From Fibrella aestuarina BUZ 2 (lineage in GTDB: Bacteria > Bacteroidota > Bacteroidia > Cytophagales > Spirosomataceae): a stretch of 64,000 nt of DNA. The stretch covers positions 1,043,698 to 1,107,697 of the forward strand of contig NC_020054.1 of the NCBI RefSeq assembly GCF_000331105.1. Reading direction: 5' to 3'. The position numbers and the translations under genes are program-made. Every line of letters begins with the position of its first letter. Positions within the stretch are counted from its first letter, which is position 1. The notes under the pieces are model-generated. The model was not told where the DNA came from, ran no database searches, and saw nothing but the letters and a program-made list of their open reading frames with translations. Positions 16,381 to 25,294 of the stretch are shown here, in pieces.

Positions 16381-18101
16381 AGGTCGTTGCGGTTTTTGGC
16401 TTTCGTGGCAAAATCAACGGCGCGGGCTGTTAGGGCCATGTACGTAATCGACGGGTTCACGCACGATGACGAGGTCATGCAGGCGCCATCGGTCACAAAG
16501 ACGTTGGGGACGCTGTGGAGTTGATTGTTCCCGTTGACGACCGACGTTTTGGGGTCGCGGCCCATCCGCGCCGTGCCCATTTCGTGAACACCCACGCCAA
16601 TACCGCCCGAATAGTCAAACGTGGTGATGTCTTTAAAACCGGCAGCGTCGAGCATCTCGGCGGCATCGGCCATGATCTGCTTGCGCATTGCCAGTTCGTT
16701 CTGCTTGAATTCGGCGTCGAACACTAGCATGGGCAAGCCCCACTGATCGTTCTTGTCGGGATGCAGGGTCACTTTGTTGTCGTGGTAGGGGAGCACCTCG
16801 CCGAAGCCCATCAGCCCCATGCTCCAGCCACCCGGCTTGAACAGCGACTCTTTGAAGGCGGCCCCGACACCGGGTGTATTGACGCCCCCGCCCCAGTTGC
16901 CGCGGCCTGCTCCGGCACCCTGGTAATCATAACCCCGCAGGAAGTTCGGGTTCTTCGATTTCTCGTCGATGTTCACATACTTCGGAATGAACAACCCGGC
17001 GGGTTTGCGCCCTTTGTAGTACTGATCCTCGAAGCCATCGTAGCTGCCCATCGCGCCCACGTGGTAGTGGTGGTCCATGATGTTGTGGCCCAGCTCGCCG
17101 CTGTCGTTGCCCATCCCGTTGGGAAACCGCTTCGACGTTGAGTTGAGCAGAATCTGCGTCGTGGCCATTGTGGAGGCGCAGCAGAAGATCAGGTTGGCGA
17201 AAAACTCAGTTATCTCCTTCGACTCGGCATCCACCACGCGCACGCCCGTGGCCCGGCCCGTAGCTTCGTCGTACATAATCGAATGCACCACCGAATGCGG
17301 CCGGATTGTAAAGTTTTTGGTCAGGTTGGCGGCGGGCAGCGTGGCGGCGTTACTGCTGAAATAAGCGCCGTAGGGGCAACCCCGGCCGCAGCGGTTCCGG
17401 TTCTGGCATTTTCCACGCCCCAGTTCGAGGTGCCACGGTTGCGGGTCGGTGAGGTGAGCGACGCGGCCCGGCGTTACGTAGCGATTACCATACTTCGTTT
17501 TCATCGCCTGCCGGAAGTGCGACTCCAGGCAGTTGAGCGGAATGGGCGGCAGAAACTCGCCGTCGGGCAGGTGATCGAGGCCCAGCTTCTCGCCGCTGAT
17601 GCCCACGAACTTTTCGACGTAGCTATACCAGGGGGCAATGTCGGCGTAACGGATAGGCCAGTCGACGGAAATGCCTTCGCGGGCGTTGGCCGTAAAATCG
17701 AGGTCGCTCCAGCGGTAGCAGTGTTTCCCCCAGGTGAGCGAACGCCCGCCCACGTGGTTGCCCCGGATCCAGTCGAACCGCTTGGTTTCGATGTATGGGT
17801 CGTTGAGGTCGTTGGTGAAAAAGTGCTTGTTGCTCTCGCCTACGAAGCCACTGCGCGTCTGCACGTGATACGCTTTCTGGTCGTCGTGGTTGAGGGCGCC
17901 GCGGTGGTCAAACTCCCAGTGGTCTTTCATCGCCGTGGGGTAGTCTTCCACGTGAGTCACCATCCGGCCCTTTTCCAGCACCAGCGTTTTGAGCCCTTTT
18001 TCGCACAATTCTTTGGCCGCCCAGCCGCCGCTCATGCCTGAGCCGATGACAATGGCATCGTAGCGGTGCGTTTTGTTAATGGTTGTATTGAGGTTTGCCA
18101 T
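16377..18101 (-). CDS. GMC family oxidoreductase
   Basis: FAD-dependent dehydrogenase of the glucose-methanol-choline family, 574 residues. Dinucleotide-binding motif DAIVIGSGMSGGWAAKELCE at about residues 15-34, a Cys cluster GKCQNRNRCGRGCPYG near residue 235, and the C-terminal GMC signature (GVHEMGTARMG then DGACMTSSSCVNPS). Likely oxidises a sugar or sugar acid and passes electrons to a cytochrome through the neighbouring subunit 3. It has no signal peptide of its own, so export would depend on the Tat-like signal of the partner. Substrate unknown. Confidence 0.93.
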   Translation of the reverse strand: MANLNTTINKTHRYDAIVIGSGMSGGWAAKELCEKGLKTLVLEKGRMVTHVEDYPTAMKDHWEFDHRGALNHDDQKAYHVQTRSGFVGESNKHFFTNDLNDPYIETKRFDWIRGNHVGGRSLTWGKHCYRWSDLDFTANAREGISVDWPIRYADIAPWYSYVEKFVGISGEKLGLDHLPDGEFLPPIPLNCLESHFRQAMKTKYGNRYVTPGRVAHLTDPQPWHLELGRGKCQNRNRCGRGCPYGAYFSSNAATLPAANLTKNFTIRPHSVVHSIMYDEATGRATGVRVVDAESKEITEFFANLIFCCASTMATTQILLNSTSKRFPNGMGNDSGELGHNIMDHHYHVGAMGSYDGFEDQYYKGRKPAGLFIPKYVNIDEKSKNPNFLRGYDYQGAGAGRGNWGGGVNTPGVGAAFKESLFKPGGWSMGLMGFGEVLPYHDNKVTLHPDKNDQWGLPMLVFDAEFKQNELAMRKQIMADAAEMLDAAGFKDITTFDYSGGIGVGVHEMGTARMGRDPKTSVVNGNNQLHSVPNVFVTDGACMTSSSCVNPSITYMALTARAVDFATKAKNRNDL

Positions 18102-18180
18102 GTGAGTAGGTTAAGCCGGTTTTTGATAAAGCCAACCCGCCCTCTAATCTCACCTGACAGAAAATCGCAGGTACTTCTCC

Positions 18181-18393
18181 TCAAGGCAGCTCTTCGCAGA
18201 GAAAGCCCGCACGGCCGACAGCCTGACGGATCACGTCGGCCGAAATGGTGGTCGTTTCAACCCGCAACACCCGGTCGCAATCGTCGAGATCGACCGTCCA
18301 GCGAATGGCGTTGCCGAACGTACCCAGCGCCTGCCCAACCGTTTGGCGGCAGCCTGCGCAAACCATATTCGTTCTGAAAACTAACACGTTCAT
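18181..18393 (-). CDS. heavy-metal-associated (HMA) domain protein
   Basis: A 70-residue protein with a ferredoxin-like HMA pattern. The metal-site motif NMVCAGC (Cys pair) follows the first strand, then helix RQTVGQALGTF, a strand with VDLDDCDRVLRVE, and ISADVIRQAVGRAGF. It resembles copper chaperones or mercuric-transport modules but is shorter. It overlaps the DUF3817 gene by 4 bp. A role in binding or sensing copper-like metals is inferred. Confidence 0.75.
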   Translation of the reverse strand: MNVLVFRTNMVCAGCRQTVGQALGTFGNAIRWTVDLDDCDRVLRVETTTISADVIRQAVGRAGFLCEELP

Positions 18394-18704
18394 GGCTCCT
18401 GGGTCTGTTCGCGCAGTTTCCGAAAAATCACATAGTCGGCGTAGAAGGTGCCGCCAGGCACAAACGAAGCGAGCAACGCCAGCAACGTCTTGCCAAGCGG
18501 CCAGCGGTACTCGGTTTTGGCCTGAATAACGGTGAGCGCATACCAGACAAACAGCAACCCGTGAATGGGCCCAATCGCCTGCACGACAGCCGGTTGCTGG
18601 TAAAGGTGTTTCATGGGCACGCCCACCAGCAACAGCACCAGCAACGACGTTCCTTCGAGGAAACTGGCCACCCGCAGACGGAATTTGGGAGAGGTAAAGA
18701 ACAT
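18390..18704 (-). CDS. DUF3817 family integral membrane protein
   Basis: A 104-residue protein with three hydrophobic segments: SLLVLLLVGVPM, IHGLLFVWYALTV and TLLALLASFVPGGTFY. It has the typical FLEGTSLLVLLLVGVPMKHL and GPIHGLLF motifs of DUF3817. The function of the family is unknown. It overlaps the downstream HMA gene by 4 bp (ATGA), so the pair is translationally coupled. Confidence 0.85.
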   Translation of the reverse strand: MFFTSPKFRLRVASFLEGTSLLVLLLVGVPMKHLYQQPAVVQAIGPIHGLLFVWYALTVIQAKTEYRWPLGKTLLALLASFVPGGTFYADYVIFRKLREQTQEP

Positions 18705-18713
18705 GGGGTTTGG

Positions 18714-18804
18714 GGTTTGATGTTTAGCGTTTAATGTTTGATGGATTGATTGACAGACAATTGGTTAGATGGTTGAGTGAACGTTAAACCTTAAACGCCA
18801 AACT
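18714..18804. repeat. imperfect 25-nt inverted repeat
   Basis: Arms 18714-18738 and 18780-18804 match at about 19 of 25 positions and are made of GTTTAA/GTTTGA-type units like the repeat at 10763-10846. It occupies the whole gap between two codirectional minus-strand genes. Confidence 0.5.
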
Positions 18805-18805
18805 G

Positions 18806-19270
18806 CTACCAACGTACCCAGGGGCGGGCCGCCAGCGGTGAAAATGGCCAGGGAATCGCCGCCAGAATCAGCACAAGGCCAATGGTGAAATACAGGGCGG
18901 TAGTTTTGAACTGCTGCCGGGCGTCGGTTTGTCGTTTGGCTTTGCTCGATCCGATCGTCATCAATACTACGGCGGTGAGCATCAGGCTGATGTGGATAAG
19001 GGCGAAGAACGGAAACGCGGCGGCCTCAGCGAAGGAGGGTTTTTCGCGCCAGTAGTAGCGGATGATGGGGCTGATGGCGTAGAGGTAAAAACCAATCAAC
19101 AGTTGGGTATGGGCAATGGAGGTGGCCATCACCCGGATGATTTGGTCGGCTTTGGTGTAGAAGCGGCGGTTGATCAGCCCCGAAAAAGCACTTACCAACG
19201 TACCCAGCAAGCTGAACAGCACCAGCCAGCGCAGGGCATTGTGAATCACTAAAGCAATCTGATACAGCAT
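18806..19270 (-). CDS. four-helix integral membrane protein, unknown function
   Basis: A 154-residue protein. The ATG at 19270 (MLYQIALVIHNALRWLVLFS) puts a membrane helix at the start, so the 11 extra residues from 19303 are rejected. Four hydrophobic segments are visible, at about residues 5-30, 55-72, 90-112 and 125-145. His residues near helix ends (VIHNALRW, IAHTQLL, ALIHISL) recall small cytochrome-b-like membrane proteins, but haem binding is only a guess. It follows the AraC gene on the same strand. Confidence 0.75.
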   Translation of the reverse strand: MLYQIALVIHNALRWLVLFSLLGTLVSAFSGLINRRFYTKADQIIRVMATSIAHTQLLIGFYLYAISPIIRYYWREKPSFAEAAAFPFFALIHISLMLTAVVLMTIGSSKAKRQTDARQQFKTTALYFTIGLVLILAAIPWPFSPLAARPWVRW

Positions 19271-19320
19271 TTGACAGACGATTTCTGCCCGCAAAGGTCG
19301 CACCCGCGGATTCGCTGGCG

Positions 19321-20253
19321 TTAGGCCATACCCGGCAGAAATTGGTTTCTATCAATCATTCTTCGGAATGCGCCTGGACTGGTCTGCGCGTAACGCCGGA
19401 AGAGTTTGCCAAACGTGGCCTGGTCAGCAAAGCCTAGTTCAGCGGCAATCTGCCCCACCGTCAGGGCCGACTGGTAGAGCAGAACTTTGGCTTCCAGCAC
19501 CCGCCGTTGATCAATCCAGACCGAGGGCGACTGCCGGGTACGTGCCTTCACCACTTTGTTCAGGTGGTTAGGGCTCACGTTGAGCAGATCGGCGTAATCG
19601 CTCACCCGAACCCGCCGGTTGTCATGGGCATTGAGTAGGTCCATAAAGCCCTGCACTAGCCGGTCGCCCGCGTCGGTTTGTGTTGGCAACGTACCGGCAT
19701 ACGCCCGGTTTATCTCGGCCAGTAACGCCTGCAGGTACGGCCCAATGAGGTCGGTTCGGCTGGCGCCCGCTTCGTAGTATTCGACGGCCAGCCGGCTGAA
19801 TAGCGCGTCGATGAATCCGGTTTTGGCGTCGGTCAGCGTAATGAGTGGTTGGCTGGTTAGCTTCAGAAAATCAAAGGCGGCGTTGTGGGTGGCACTGGCC
19901 AGCATATCCCGTCCCACAAAACACATATACCCCATCGCCGTTTCGCCAATGGCCGGTATCGAGAAAATCTGCATCGCCGGAACCACGGCCAGTTGTTGCG
20001 GCTGCATCGTATAAGCCTGGTGCCCCACCGTCAGGTCGAGGGAGCCGTCGGTGAGCAGAAATAAAGCGTGGTTGCCCGTGCGTGCTGCCGGAACGGGAAG
20101 CTTGATCACGGGCCGGGCGAAGGCAATCGAGGCAATGATAAACTGGTCGAAATCGGGTCGGAATCGATGCTCCCATTGATCGTCGCGGATCAGAAAACGG
20201 TCCCGTGCGTGGCGGGGGCTAACTGGTGGAAACAGGTCGTTGGCTGGGTCCAT
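19321..20253 (-). CDS. AraC family transcriptional regulator
   Basis: A 310-residue regulator with an N-terminal cupin-like sensor half (about residues 30-130) and a C-terminal double helix-turn-helix. HTH 1 is VSDYADLLNVSPNHLNKVVK and HTH 2 is TVGQIAAELGFADQATFGKL, followed by FRRYAQTSPGAFRR. It is the first gene of the minus-strand block leading to the membrane protein at 19270 and is divergent from the DUF2141 gene. Its ligand is unknown. Confidence 0.92.
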   Translation of the reverse strand: MDPANDLFPPVSPRHARDRFLIRDDQWEHRFRPDFDQFIIASIAFARPVIKLPVPAARTGNHALFLLTDGSLDLTVGHQAYTMQPQQLAVVPAMQIFSIPAIGETAMGYMCFVGRDMLASATHNAAFDFLKLTSQPLITLTDAKTGFIDALFSRLAVEYYEAGASRTDLIGPYLQALLAEINRAYAGTLPTQTDAGDRLVQGFMDLLNAHDNRRVRVSDYADLLNVSPNHLNKVVKARTRQSPSVWIDQRRVLEAKVLLYQSALTVGQIAAELGFADQATFGKLFRRYAQTSPGAFRRMIDRNQFLPGMA

Positions 20254-20352
20254 AAGCTATCAGAACGGTTAAAGATACGCGTCCTGGCGTGCCATTTGTC
20301 CCAAAAACGTGCTGTTTGCCCCTGCCTGTCGGTGATGCAGGCCGTTGATGGA

Positions 20353-20360
20353 TAGGTTTG
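20353..20360 (+). promoter_or_regulatory. -7 element upstream of the DUF2141 gene
   Basis: TAGGTTTG matches TAnnTTTG, 27 nt before the ATG at 20387. No TTG at the expected upstream distance. Confidence 0.4.
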
Positions 20361-20386
20361 AGTCAGAAACCAAACCGCGCTCGTTT

Positions 20387-20821
20387 ATGAAAACCCTACT
20401 GTACACCATCGCCCTGTTGATTGCCGCCCTGTTTGTGCATCGCCCGCTGCTGGCTCAGAACAGCACCTACAAACTCACCATTACTATTCCGAACATCAGC
20501 CAGCGAATGGGGACGATGCACGTCGGGCTGATTATAAAGCCCGAACACTTTATGGGCAAATCGGACCTTGACACGGCGGTGGTGGTGCCTGCCGACGGCC
20601 CGCTGACGATCGTGATACCAAATTTGAAGCCGGGCCAATACGCCATCCAGCTTTATCAGGACCTGAACAACAACAACGTGATGGACCGCGCAGGGATGAT
20701 GCCTACCGAACCGTTCGGGTTCTCCAACATTGCCATGCTGATGGGCCCGCCTTCGTTTGAGCAGGCTGCTTTCGAGATAAAAGACGATACGGAAATTCGC
20801 GTACGGCTGCTGGGTAATTAG
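20387..20821 (+). CDS. DUF2141 family secreted protein
   Basis: A 144-residue protein with signal peptide KTLLYTIALLIAALFVHRPL (residues 2-21) ending LAQ. It then has the DUF2141 core: repeated strands LTITIPN and MHVGLI, then PGQYAIQLYQDLNNNNVMDR and GFSN. The D.N.N.xxD segment resembles calcium-binding loops. The role is unknown; homologues are periplasmic or surface proteins of Bacteroidota. The ATG at 20387 is chosen because it starts the signal peptide. Confidence 0.88.
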   Translation: MKTLLYTIALLIAALFVHRPLLAQNSTYKLTITIPNISQRMGTMHVGLIIKPEHFMGKSDLDTAVVVPADGPLTIVIPNLKPGQYAIQLYQDLNNNNVMDRAGMMPTEPFGFSNIAMLMGPPSFEQAAFEIKDDTEIRVRLLGN

Positions 20822-21016
20822 TTAATTGTTTTTTGGTTAAATCAGTTGATTACGACCGAATTAACGATGGGCAGCGTAGCAGGTTGCGGGTCAGCCGCCC
20901 ATATACTGTCACGCTGCCTGCGTGCTTCTATACGCGACAATGGATAATGTGTAATAGTTTCGTTTGCTGGAAGTGGCCGTTGAAAGCCACATGTAGTACA
21001 CCTGATCCACTGACGT

Positions 21017-22480
21017 ATGCTGTTACTTGGCGTCGACATCGGCACGACCAATCTGAAAGCGCTGGCGATTGATACCGAAACGGGCCAACCCATTGCGCAG
21101 GCCACCCGGCCCGTAACGACGCTGGTGCCCAAACCCGGCTGGGCCGAACAGGACCCCAACGCCATCTGGCACTTGGTTGGCGAGGTCATTGGCGAATGCC
21201 TGACCGAACTGGGACCGCAGGCGAGCAAGGTGGCCGGGGTTTGTTTCAGCACGGCCATGCACAGCCTGCTGGCCGTTGATGATACGGGCCGCCCCCTTAC
21301 CAACGCGCTGATCTGGTCGGATAACCGGGCCAGCCGCGAAGCCCTCGCCATCCGCACGAGCCATGCCGAGGTAACCAAAGCGCTGAACGTACCTGTGCAC
21401 CCGATGTTGCCGCTCTGTAAGCTGGCCTGGTTCAGCGCGCACAACCCGCGCCTGCTGAAACGCGCGGTCCGCTGGCTGTCGATCAAAGAATATGTATGGT
21501 GGAAACTGACGGGCCGCTACGAAATCGACTACGCGATGGCGGGCGCGACGGGCCTGTTCAACAACGCCAAACGTACCTGGCTGGCTCCTGCGCTGGCCGT
21601 CGCTAACGTCCGCGCCGATCAGCTTTCTACGCCCGTCAACACCACGCATACCGTTGCCTATGCCCCAAAAGCAGGTAGTCCGGCCCTTTTCGCGACCGAT
21701 ACGCCCCTCATTATTGGTGCTTCCGACGGCTGTTTGGCCAACCTGGGGGCAGGTGCTATCGAGCCGGGCGTAACCACCATTACCATTGGTACCAGCGGCG
21801 CCGTCCGCCGAACGAGTTCCCGGCCTGTGGGCGACGACCGCCTGTTTTCCTATCTGCTCCACGCCCGCGATGCCACCGAGCCTGACCGGTATGTGGTCGG
21901 CGGCCCTACCAACAACGGCGCCAACGTGCTCGAATGGTTGTCGGAAAAACTCATTCAGCACGATACCCCGACGGTGCTGACCGAAGCCGCCACCGTGCCG
22001 CCGGGCGCCGATGGTCTGCTGTTCCGGCCCTATTTGCAGGGCGAACGCGCTCCTCTCTGGGATGCCAGCGTGCGCGGCAGCTATCACCACGTCGACTGGC
22101 TACACACGCGGGCGCACTTTGCCCGGGCGGCGCTGGAAGGGGTGCTGTTCAACCTGCGCCGCACCGAACTGCTGCTGGCCCGCAATGCCGGCCCAACGCG
22201 GGTGATTCATGCCAACGGCGGTTTTGCCCAGTCGGCATTCTGGGTGCAGATGATGGCCGACATCTTCAATGTGCCGGTGCGGCTCAACGCCAGCAACGAG
22301 AGCGGGGCCATCGGTGCGGTCAAACTCGCTCAGTTTGCGCTGGCCAGTACCACCCGTAAACCACTATCCTTGACCGATTTGGCCGCAACAACCGAATTTG
22401 GTCATACCTTCCAGCCTAATTCCGAGGCCGCCGCCTTGTATCGGAAGCAATACAAACGCTTCGAGGAGCTGGGCGAGTAA
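21017..22480 (+). CDS. FGGY family carbohydrate kinase
   Basis: Sugar kinase of the FGGY family, 487 residues. ATP-binding phosphate-1 motif LLGVDIGTTNLKALAID at the N-terminus, the segment WSDNRA (substrate region), TITIGTSGAVR (phosphate-2), and the adenosine motif region VIHANGGFAQSAFWVQMMAD. The overall pattern resembles bacterial gluconokinases and xylulokinases; I cannot separate them by eye. No sugar transporter or dehydrogenase is adjacent, although the GMC pair lies 3-5 kb away on the other strand. Confidence 0.9.
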   Translation: MLLLGVDIGTTNLKALAIDTETGQPIAQATRPVTTLVPKPGWAEQDPNAIWHLVGEVIGECLTELGPQASKVAGVCFSTAMHSLLAVDDTGRPLTNALIWSDNRASREALAIRTSHAEVTKALNVPVHPMLPLCKLAWFSAHNPRLLKRAVRWLSIKEYVWWKLTGRYEIDYAMAGATGLFNNAKRTWLAPALAVANVRADQLSTPVNTTHTVAYAPKAGSPALFATDTPLIIGASDGCLANLGAGAIEPGVTTITIGTSGAVRRTSSRPVGDDRLFSYLLHARDATEPDRYVVGGPTNNGANVLEWLSEKLIQHDTPTVLTEAATVPPGADGLLFRPYLQGERAPLWDASVRGSYHHVDWLHTRAHFARAALEGVLFNLRRTELLLARNAGPTRVIHANGGFAQSAFWVQMMADIFNVPVRLNASNESGAIGAVKLAQFALASTTRKPLSLTDLAATTEFGHTFQPNSEAAALYRKQYKRFEELGE

Positions 22481-22547
22481 AGGATCAGCCATGATCGGCC
22501 GAGAAAGTGCCCTGGTCACGTAGTTATTATCCACCGTACATTCGTTT

Positions 22548-23198
22548 ATGGACTTTCTGAACACCTTACTGTTACTGACCGTCGGCGGAGCCGGTGGTGT
22601 TGGCTTGAGTCTATGGTTGCGCCGAAAGCCAGCCAACACCGTTACCGACGTTCGGCACGAGTCGACGCTGCTGCTCGAACGCATCGAGAAAGTATTCAAA
22701 GTCGTGATGGCCGAGGGCTATTTCTCGGAGATCTACAACTACCAGGATCAGCGGACGATCCTGTACGTGTTCAACGATCCCAAAAAGGCCATGATCATCG
22801 CCAAATCGAAAGTGCTGGTGGGGTTCGATTTTCAGAAAGTGCGGTTCCGGCAGGTGCAGACTGGCGAGAAAACGCTGATCGTCGAAGCATTTCCCGGGCC
22901 CGAAATCTTGTCGATCGATACCGATTATAAGTTTTACGACATTCAGGCGGGCATCTTCAACCATTTCAGCAGCGAAGCCTACACCAGCATTCTGGAAGAA
23001 GCCAAGCAGGTCATGCACGAACGCGCCATGCAGAGCGATCTGCCCCGCATCGCTAATAATCAGATTCAATACATGATGTTCCAACTGGCCGCGTCGATGG
23101 GCTGGACGCTCCAGCTTCCGGAAGCCGATCAGCGCCGGATCGAACTGCTGGACGAAGGCAAAGCCCTGCCCCCCGGCGAAACCACCGAATCGGCTTGA
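22548..23198 (+). CDS. DUF4230 domain protein
   Basis: A 216-residue protein with one N-terminal membrane anchor (LLLLTVGGAGGVGLSLWL) and an extracytoplasmic DUF4230 domain (STLLLERIEKVFKVVMAEGY, then KKAMIIAKSKVLVGFDF). The function is unknown. Its stop overlaps the ATG of the next gene (TGATG), so it is coupled to the phytase-like gene. It is probably the first of a four-gene run to 27683. Confidence 0.85.
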   Translation: MDFLNTLLLLTVGGAGGVGLSLWLRRKPANTVTDVRHESTLLLERIEKVFKVVMAEGYFSEIYNYQDQRTILYVFNDPKKAMIIAKSKVLVGFDFQKVRFRQVQTGEKTLIVEAFPGPEILSIDTDYKFYDIQAGIFNHFSSEAYTSILEEAKQVMHERAMQSDLPRIANNQIQYMMFQLAASMGWTLQLPEADQRRIELLDEGKALPPGETTESA

Positions 23199-24205
23199 TG
23201 AAAGGTTGTTGTAGTTTCTTATTGCTCGCTTTGGCCTGCCTATCGGCGCGGGGGCAGGCGTTTACGTTTGTGTCGAGCACCACCTTCTCGCCCGCCTACA
23301 ACGGGGGGGCGTTTCGGGGGCTGTCGGGTATCGACTACGTACCTGGCCAGGGCTGGTATGTCGTGAGCGACCGGGGCGGTTCTCGAACGCGCGTCAACGA
23401 AGGGAATATCTTTCTGACCGACAAGCTGCCGCCTGACACCGACGCACGCCAGCTTACCCCGAAGGCAATGCCGTTTAGTCTGGAAAGCATCCGCTACGAC
23501 GCCCGCCGCGACCTGGTTTACCTCTCGGCCGAGCGCGACTCGGCGGCCGCAGGCGAGCAGGATTCAACGGTGGTGCTGGCGCTGAAACGAAGTGAGCTGG
23601 GCAATCCGGCGCAGGCTGTTCGGCTCCTCAGCTGGGTCAGCGGCTCGACCAACAAGGGTGTCGAGGGGCTGGCCATCACGCCATCTGGGCAGCTTTGGGT
23701 GGCGCCCGAAGCCGGTTGGGCGGGCGAAACGGCCATGACCAATCCGACGGTTCATTTTCTGCGTTACAAAGAACCCGCGCCAGGCAACGTACCTGACTCA
23801 ATCAGCTACCCCATCGACCGGTTTCCCAACGCCTATTACCGAAACGACAAACCCGGTGGCATTGCCGAATTGCTCGCCATCGACGACTCGACGTTGCTGG
23901 TGCTGGAACGGGCTTACCACGTATTTCTGGATCAGGATCAGGGAAAACGGGAAGTCGTGCTGGCGCGGCTGTACCGGGCGCAACTCGATGCAAAAACCGG
24001 GGCTTTTGCCAAAACTGAAGTGTTCAATTTTAACGATCCCAACCAGTTTTCCGATGGCATCCGCAATCTGGAAGGCATGGCGTGGGGGCCCGCTTCGGCC
24101 GAGGGTAAACGCCGCCTCTACATCGTGGCCGACGATAACTTCGAATACCGGCCGGAGCGGATGACAACCCAGAAAAATCAGCTAATCATCCTGGAAACGC
24201 GCTAA
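23198..24205 (+). CDS. secreted esterase-like/phytase-like protein
   Basis: A 335-residue protein with signal peptide KGCCSFLLLALACLSARGQ. The rest fits the 'esterase-like activity of phytase' family: GLSGIDYVPGQGWYVVSDRG near the start, ESIRYDARRDLVYLSAE, VEGLAITPSGQLWVAPE, and DGIRNLEGMAWGP, a propeller-like series of strands. Likely a periplasmic or secreted phosphoesterase; substrate unknown. The ATG at 23198 is preferred over a TTG at 23195. The next gene starts directly after its stop. Confidence 0.85.
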   Translation: MKGCCSFLLLALACLSARGQAFTFVSSTTFSPAYNGGAFRGLSGIDYVPGQGWYVVSDRGGSRTRVNEGNIFLTDKLPPDTDARQLTPKAMPFSLESIRYDARRDLVYLSAERDSAAAGEQDSTVVLALKRSELGNPAQAVRLLSWVSGSTNKGVEGLAITPSGQLWVAPEAGWAGETAMTNPTVHFLRYKEPAPGNVPDSISYPIDRFPNAYYRNDKPGGIAELLAIDDSTLLVLERAYHVFLDQDQGKREVVLARLYRAQLDAKTGAFAKTEVFNFNDPNQFSDGIRNLEGMAWGPASAEGKRRLYIVADDNFEYRPERMTTQKNQLIILETR

Positions 24206-25294
24206 ATGAACGCTTATCTGGTTCGATGGTGGCTGGTCGGGAGTTGTCTGCTTAGTGCAGCCTGCCACACCCAAACGAAGGAACGTAGCGGGTCGGCAGC
24301 CACCGTTGACCCGGCCGATATTCAGCCCACCGTTCCTGCCTTTTACCATTGGAAAAGCACCTATGCACCCACGCCCCCGGAGCTGGCGCTGCTACGCGAT
24401 AGCAACGTACAAACGGTATACATCCGTTTTTTCGATGTCGATTGGGACGACGCCACGCAGCAGCCGGTGCCAACAGGACCGGTAACGTTCCGGGCCAAAC
24501 CCGTAGCGAAGCGGCTGGTGCCGGTGGTATTCATCACCAACAAAACCCTACTGAATCTGCGCCTCGCCAACGTGCCTGAACTGGCACGGCGCATCGTTCG
24601 GAAAGTGGCGCAAACGGCCCAAGCCGCCGCCATCACGTACCCAGAGCTCCAACTCGACTGCGACTGGACCCGCAGCACCCGAACCCGCTACTTCTCGCTG
24701 CTCAAAGCCATTGCCGCCGAGGCGCGGGTGCCGCTGTCGGCGACAATCCGGCTGCATCAGGTGAAGTTTGCGGCGCAAACCGGCGTGCCGCCCGTCGGTC
24801 GGGGGATGCTCATGGCCTACAACATCGGCGACTGGAAGCGGCCCGAGACGCACAACTCCATCCTCGACCCCGCCGACCTGCGCCGCTACGTCGATTACCT
24901 GCCCGGTTACCTGCTTCCGCTCGACATTGCCCTGCCCCTGTTTCGCTGGACGATCATCTTCCGAAACGGGCGCGTGCTGGCCCTGCGTAACAACCTCAAC
25001 GCCGAGCAGGTACGTTCTCAACCAGTTGTGAGCCCCACTGCATCGGGCGACACCACCCGCTTCACGGTGCGCCGCGACACCACACTGTGGGGCGTCTCAC
25101 TCCGGCGTGGCGATTTGTTACGGACCGAAGCCTGTTCGTTGCCGCAGTTGTTAACTGCCAAGGAACTGCTGTTAACCCGATTGCCCTCCCAAACGCGTAC
25201 ATTTACCCTTTACCATCTCGATTCGACGGTTCTCCATTCGTACCCACATGCTGCCCTCAAGCAACTCTTCGGTTCGCCTCCGCCAACTCCGTAG
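24206..25294 (+). CDS. lipoprotein with TIM-barrel-like pattern, unknown function
   Basis: A 362-residue protein with lipobox SAAC (residue 19). After a linker come evenly spaced strands typical of a (beta/alpha)8 barrel: VQTVYIRFFDVDWD, LVPVVFITN, ELQLDCDWT, PLSATIRLHQ, and GRGMLMAYNIGDW. They end in acidic residues, as in glycoside hydrolases. This is inference from strand pattern only. It starts with no gap after the phytase-like gene and its 3' end overlaps the next lipoprotein gene by 47 bp, so the two are probably made together. Confidence 0.8.
   Translation: MNAYLVRWWLVGSCLLSAACHTQTKERSGSAATVDPADIQPTVPAFYHWKSTYAPTPPELALLRDSNVQTVYIRFFDVDWDDATQQPVPTGPVTFRAKPVAKRLVPVVFITNKTLLNLRLANVPELARRIVRKVAQTAQAAAITYPELQLDCDWTRSTRTRYFSLLKAIAAEARVPLSATIRLHQVKFAAQTGVPPVGRGMLMAYNIGDWKRPETHNSILDPADLRRYVDYLPGYLLPLDIALPLFRWTIIFRNGRVLALRNNLNAEQVRSQPVVSPTASGDTTRFTVRRDTTLWGVSLRRGDLLRTEACSLPQLLTAKELLLTRLPSQTRTFTLYHLDSTVLHSYPHAALKQLFGSPPPTP

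Noticed and set aside
22011..22359. Long alternative-frame ORFs inside the FGGY kinase gene and similar ones in other GC-rich genes
   Set aside because: These are shadow frames with Arg/Pro/Ala-rich translations, no family match and no independent start signals.
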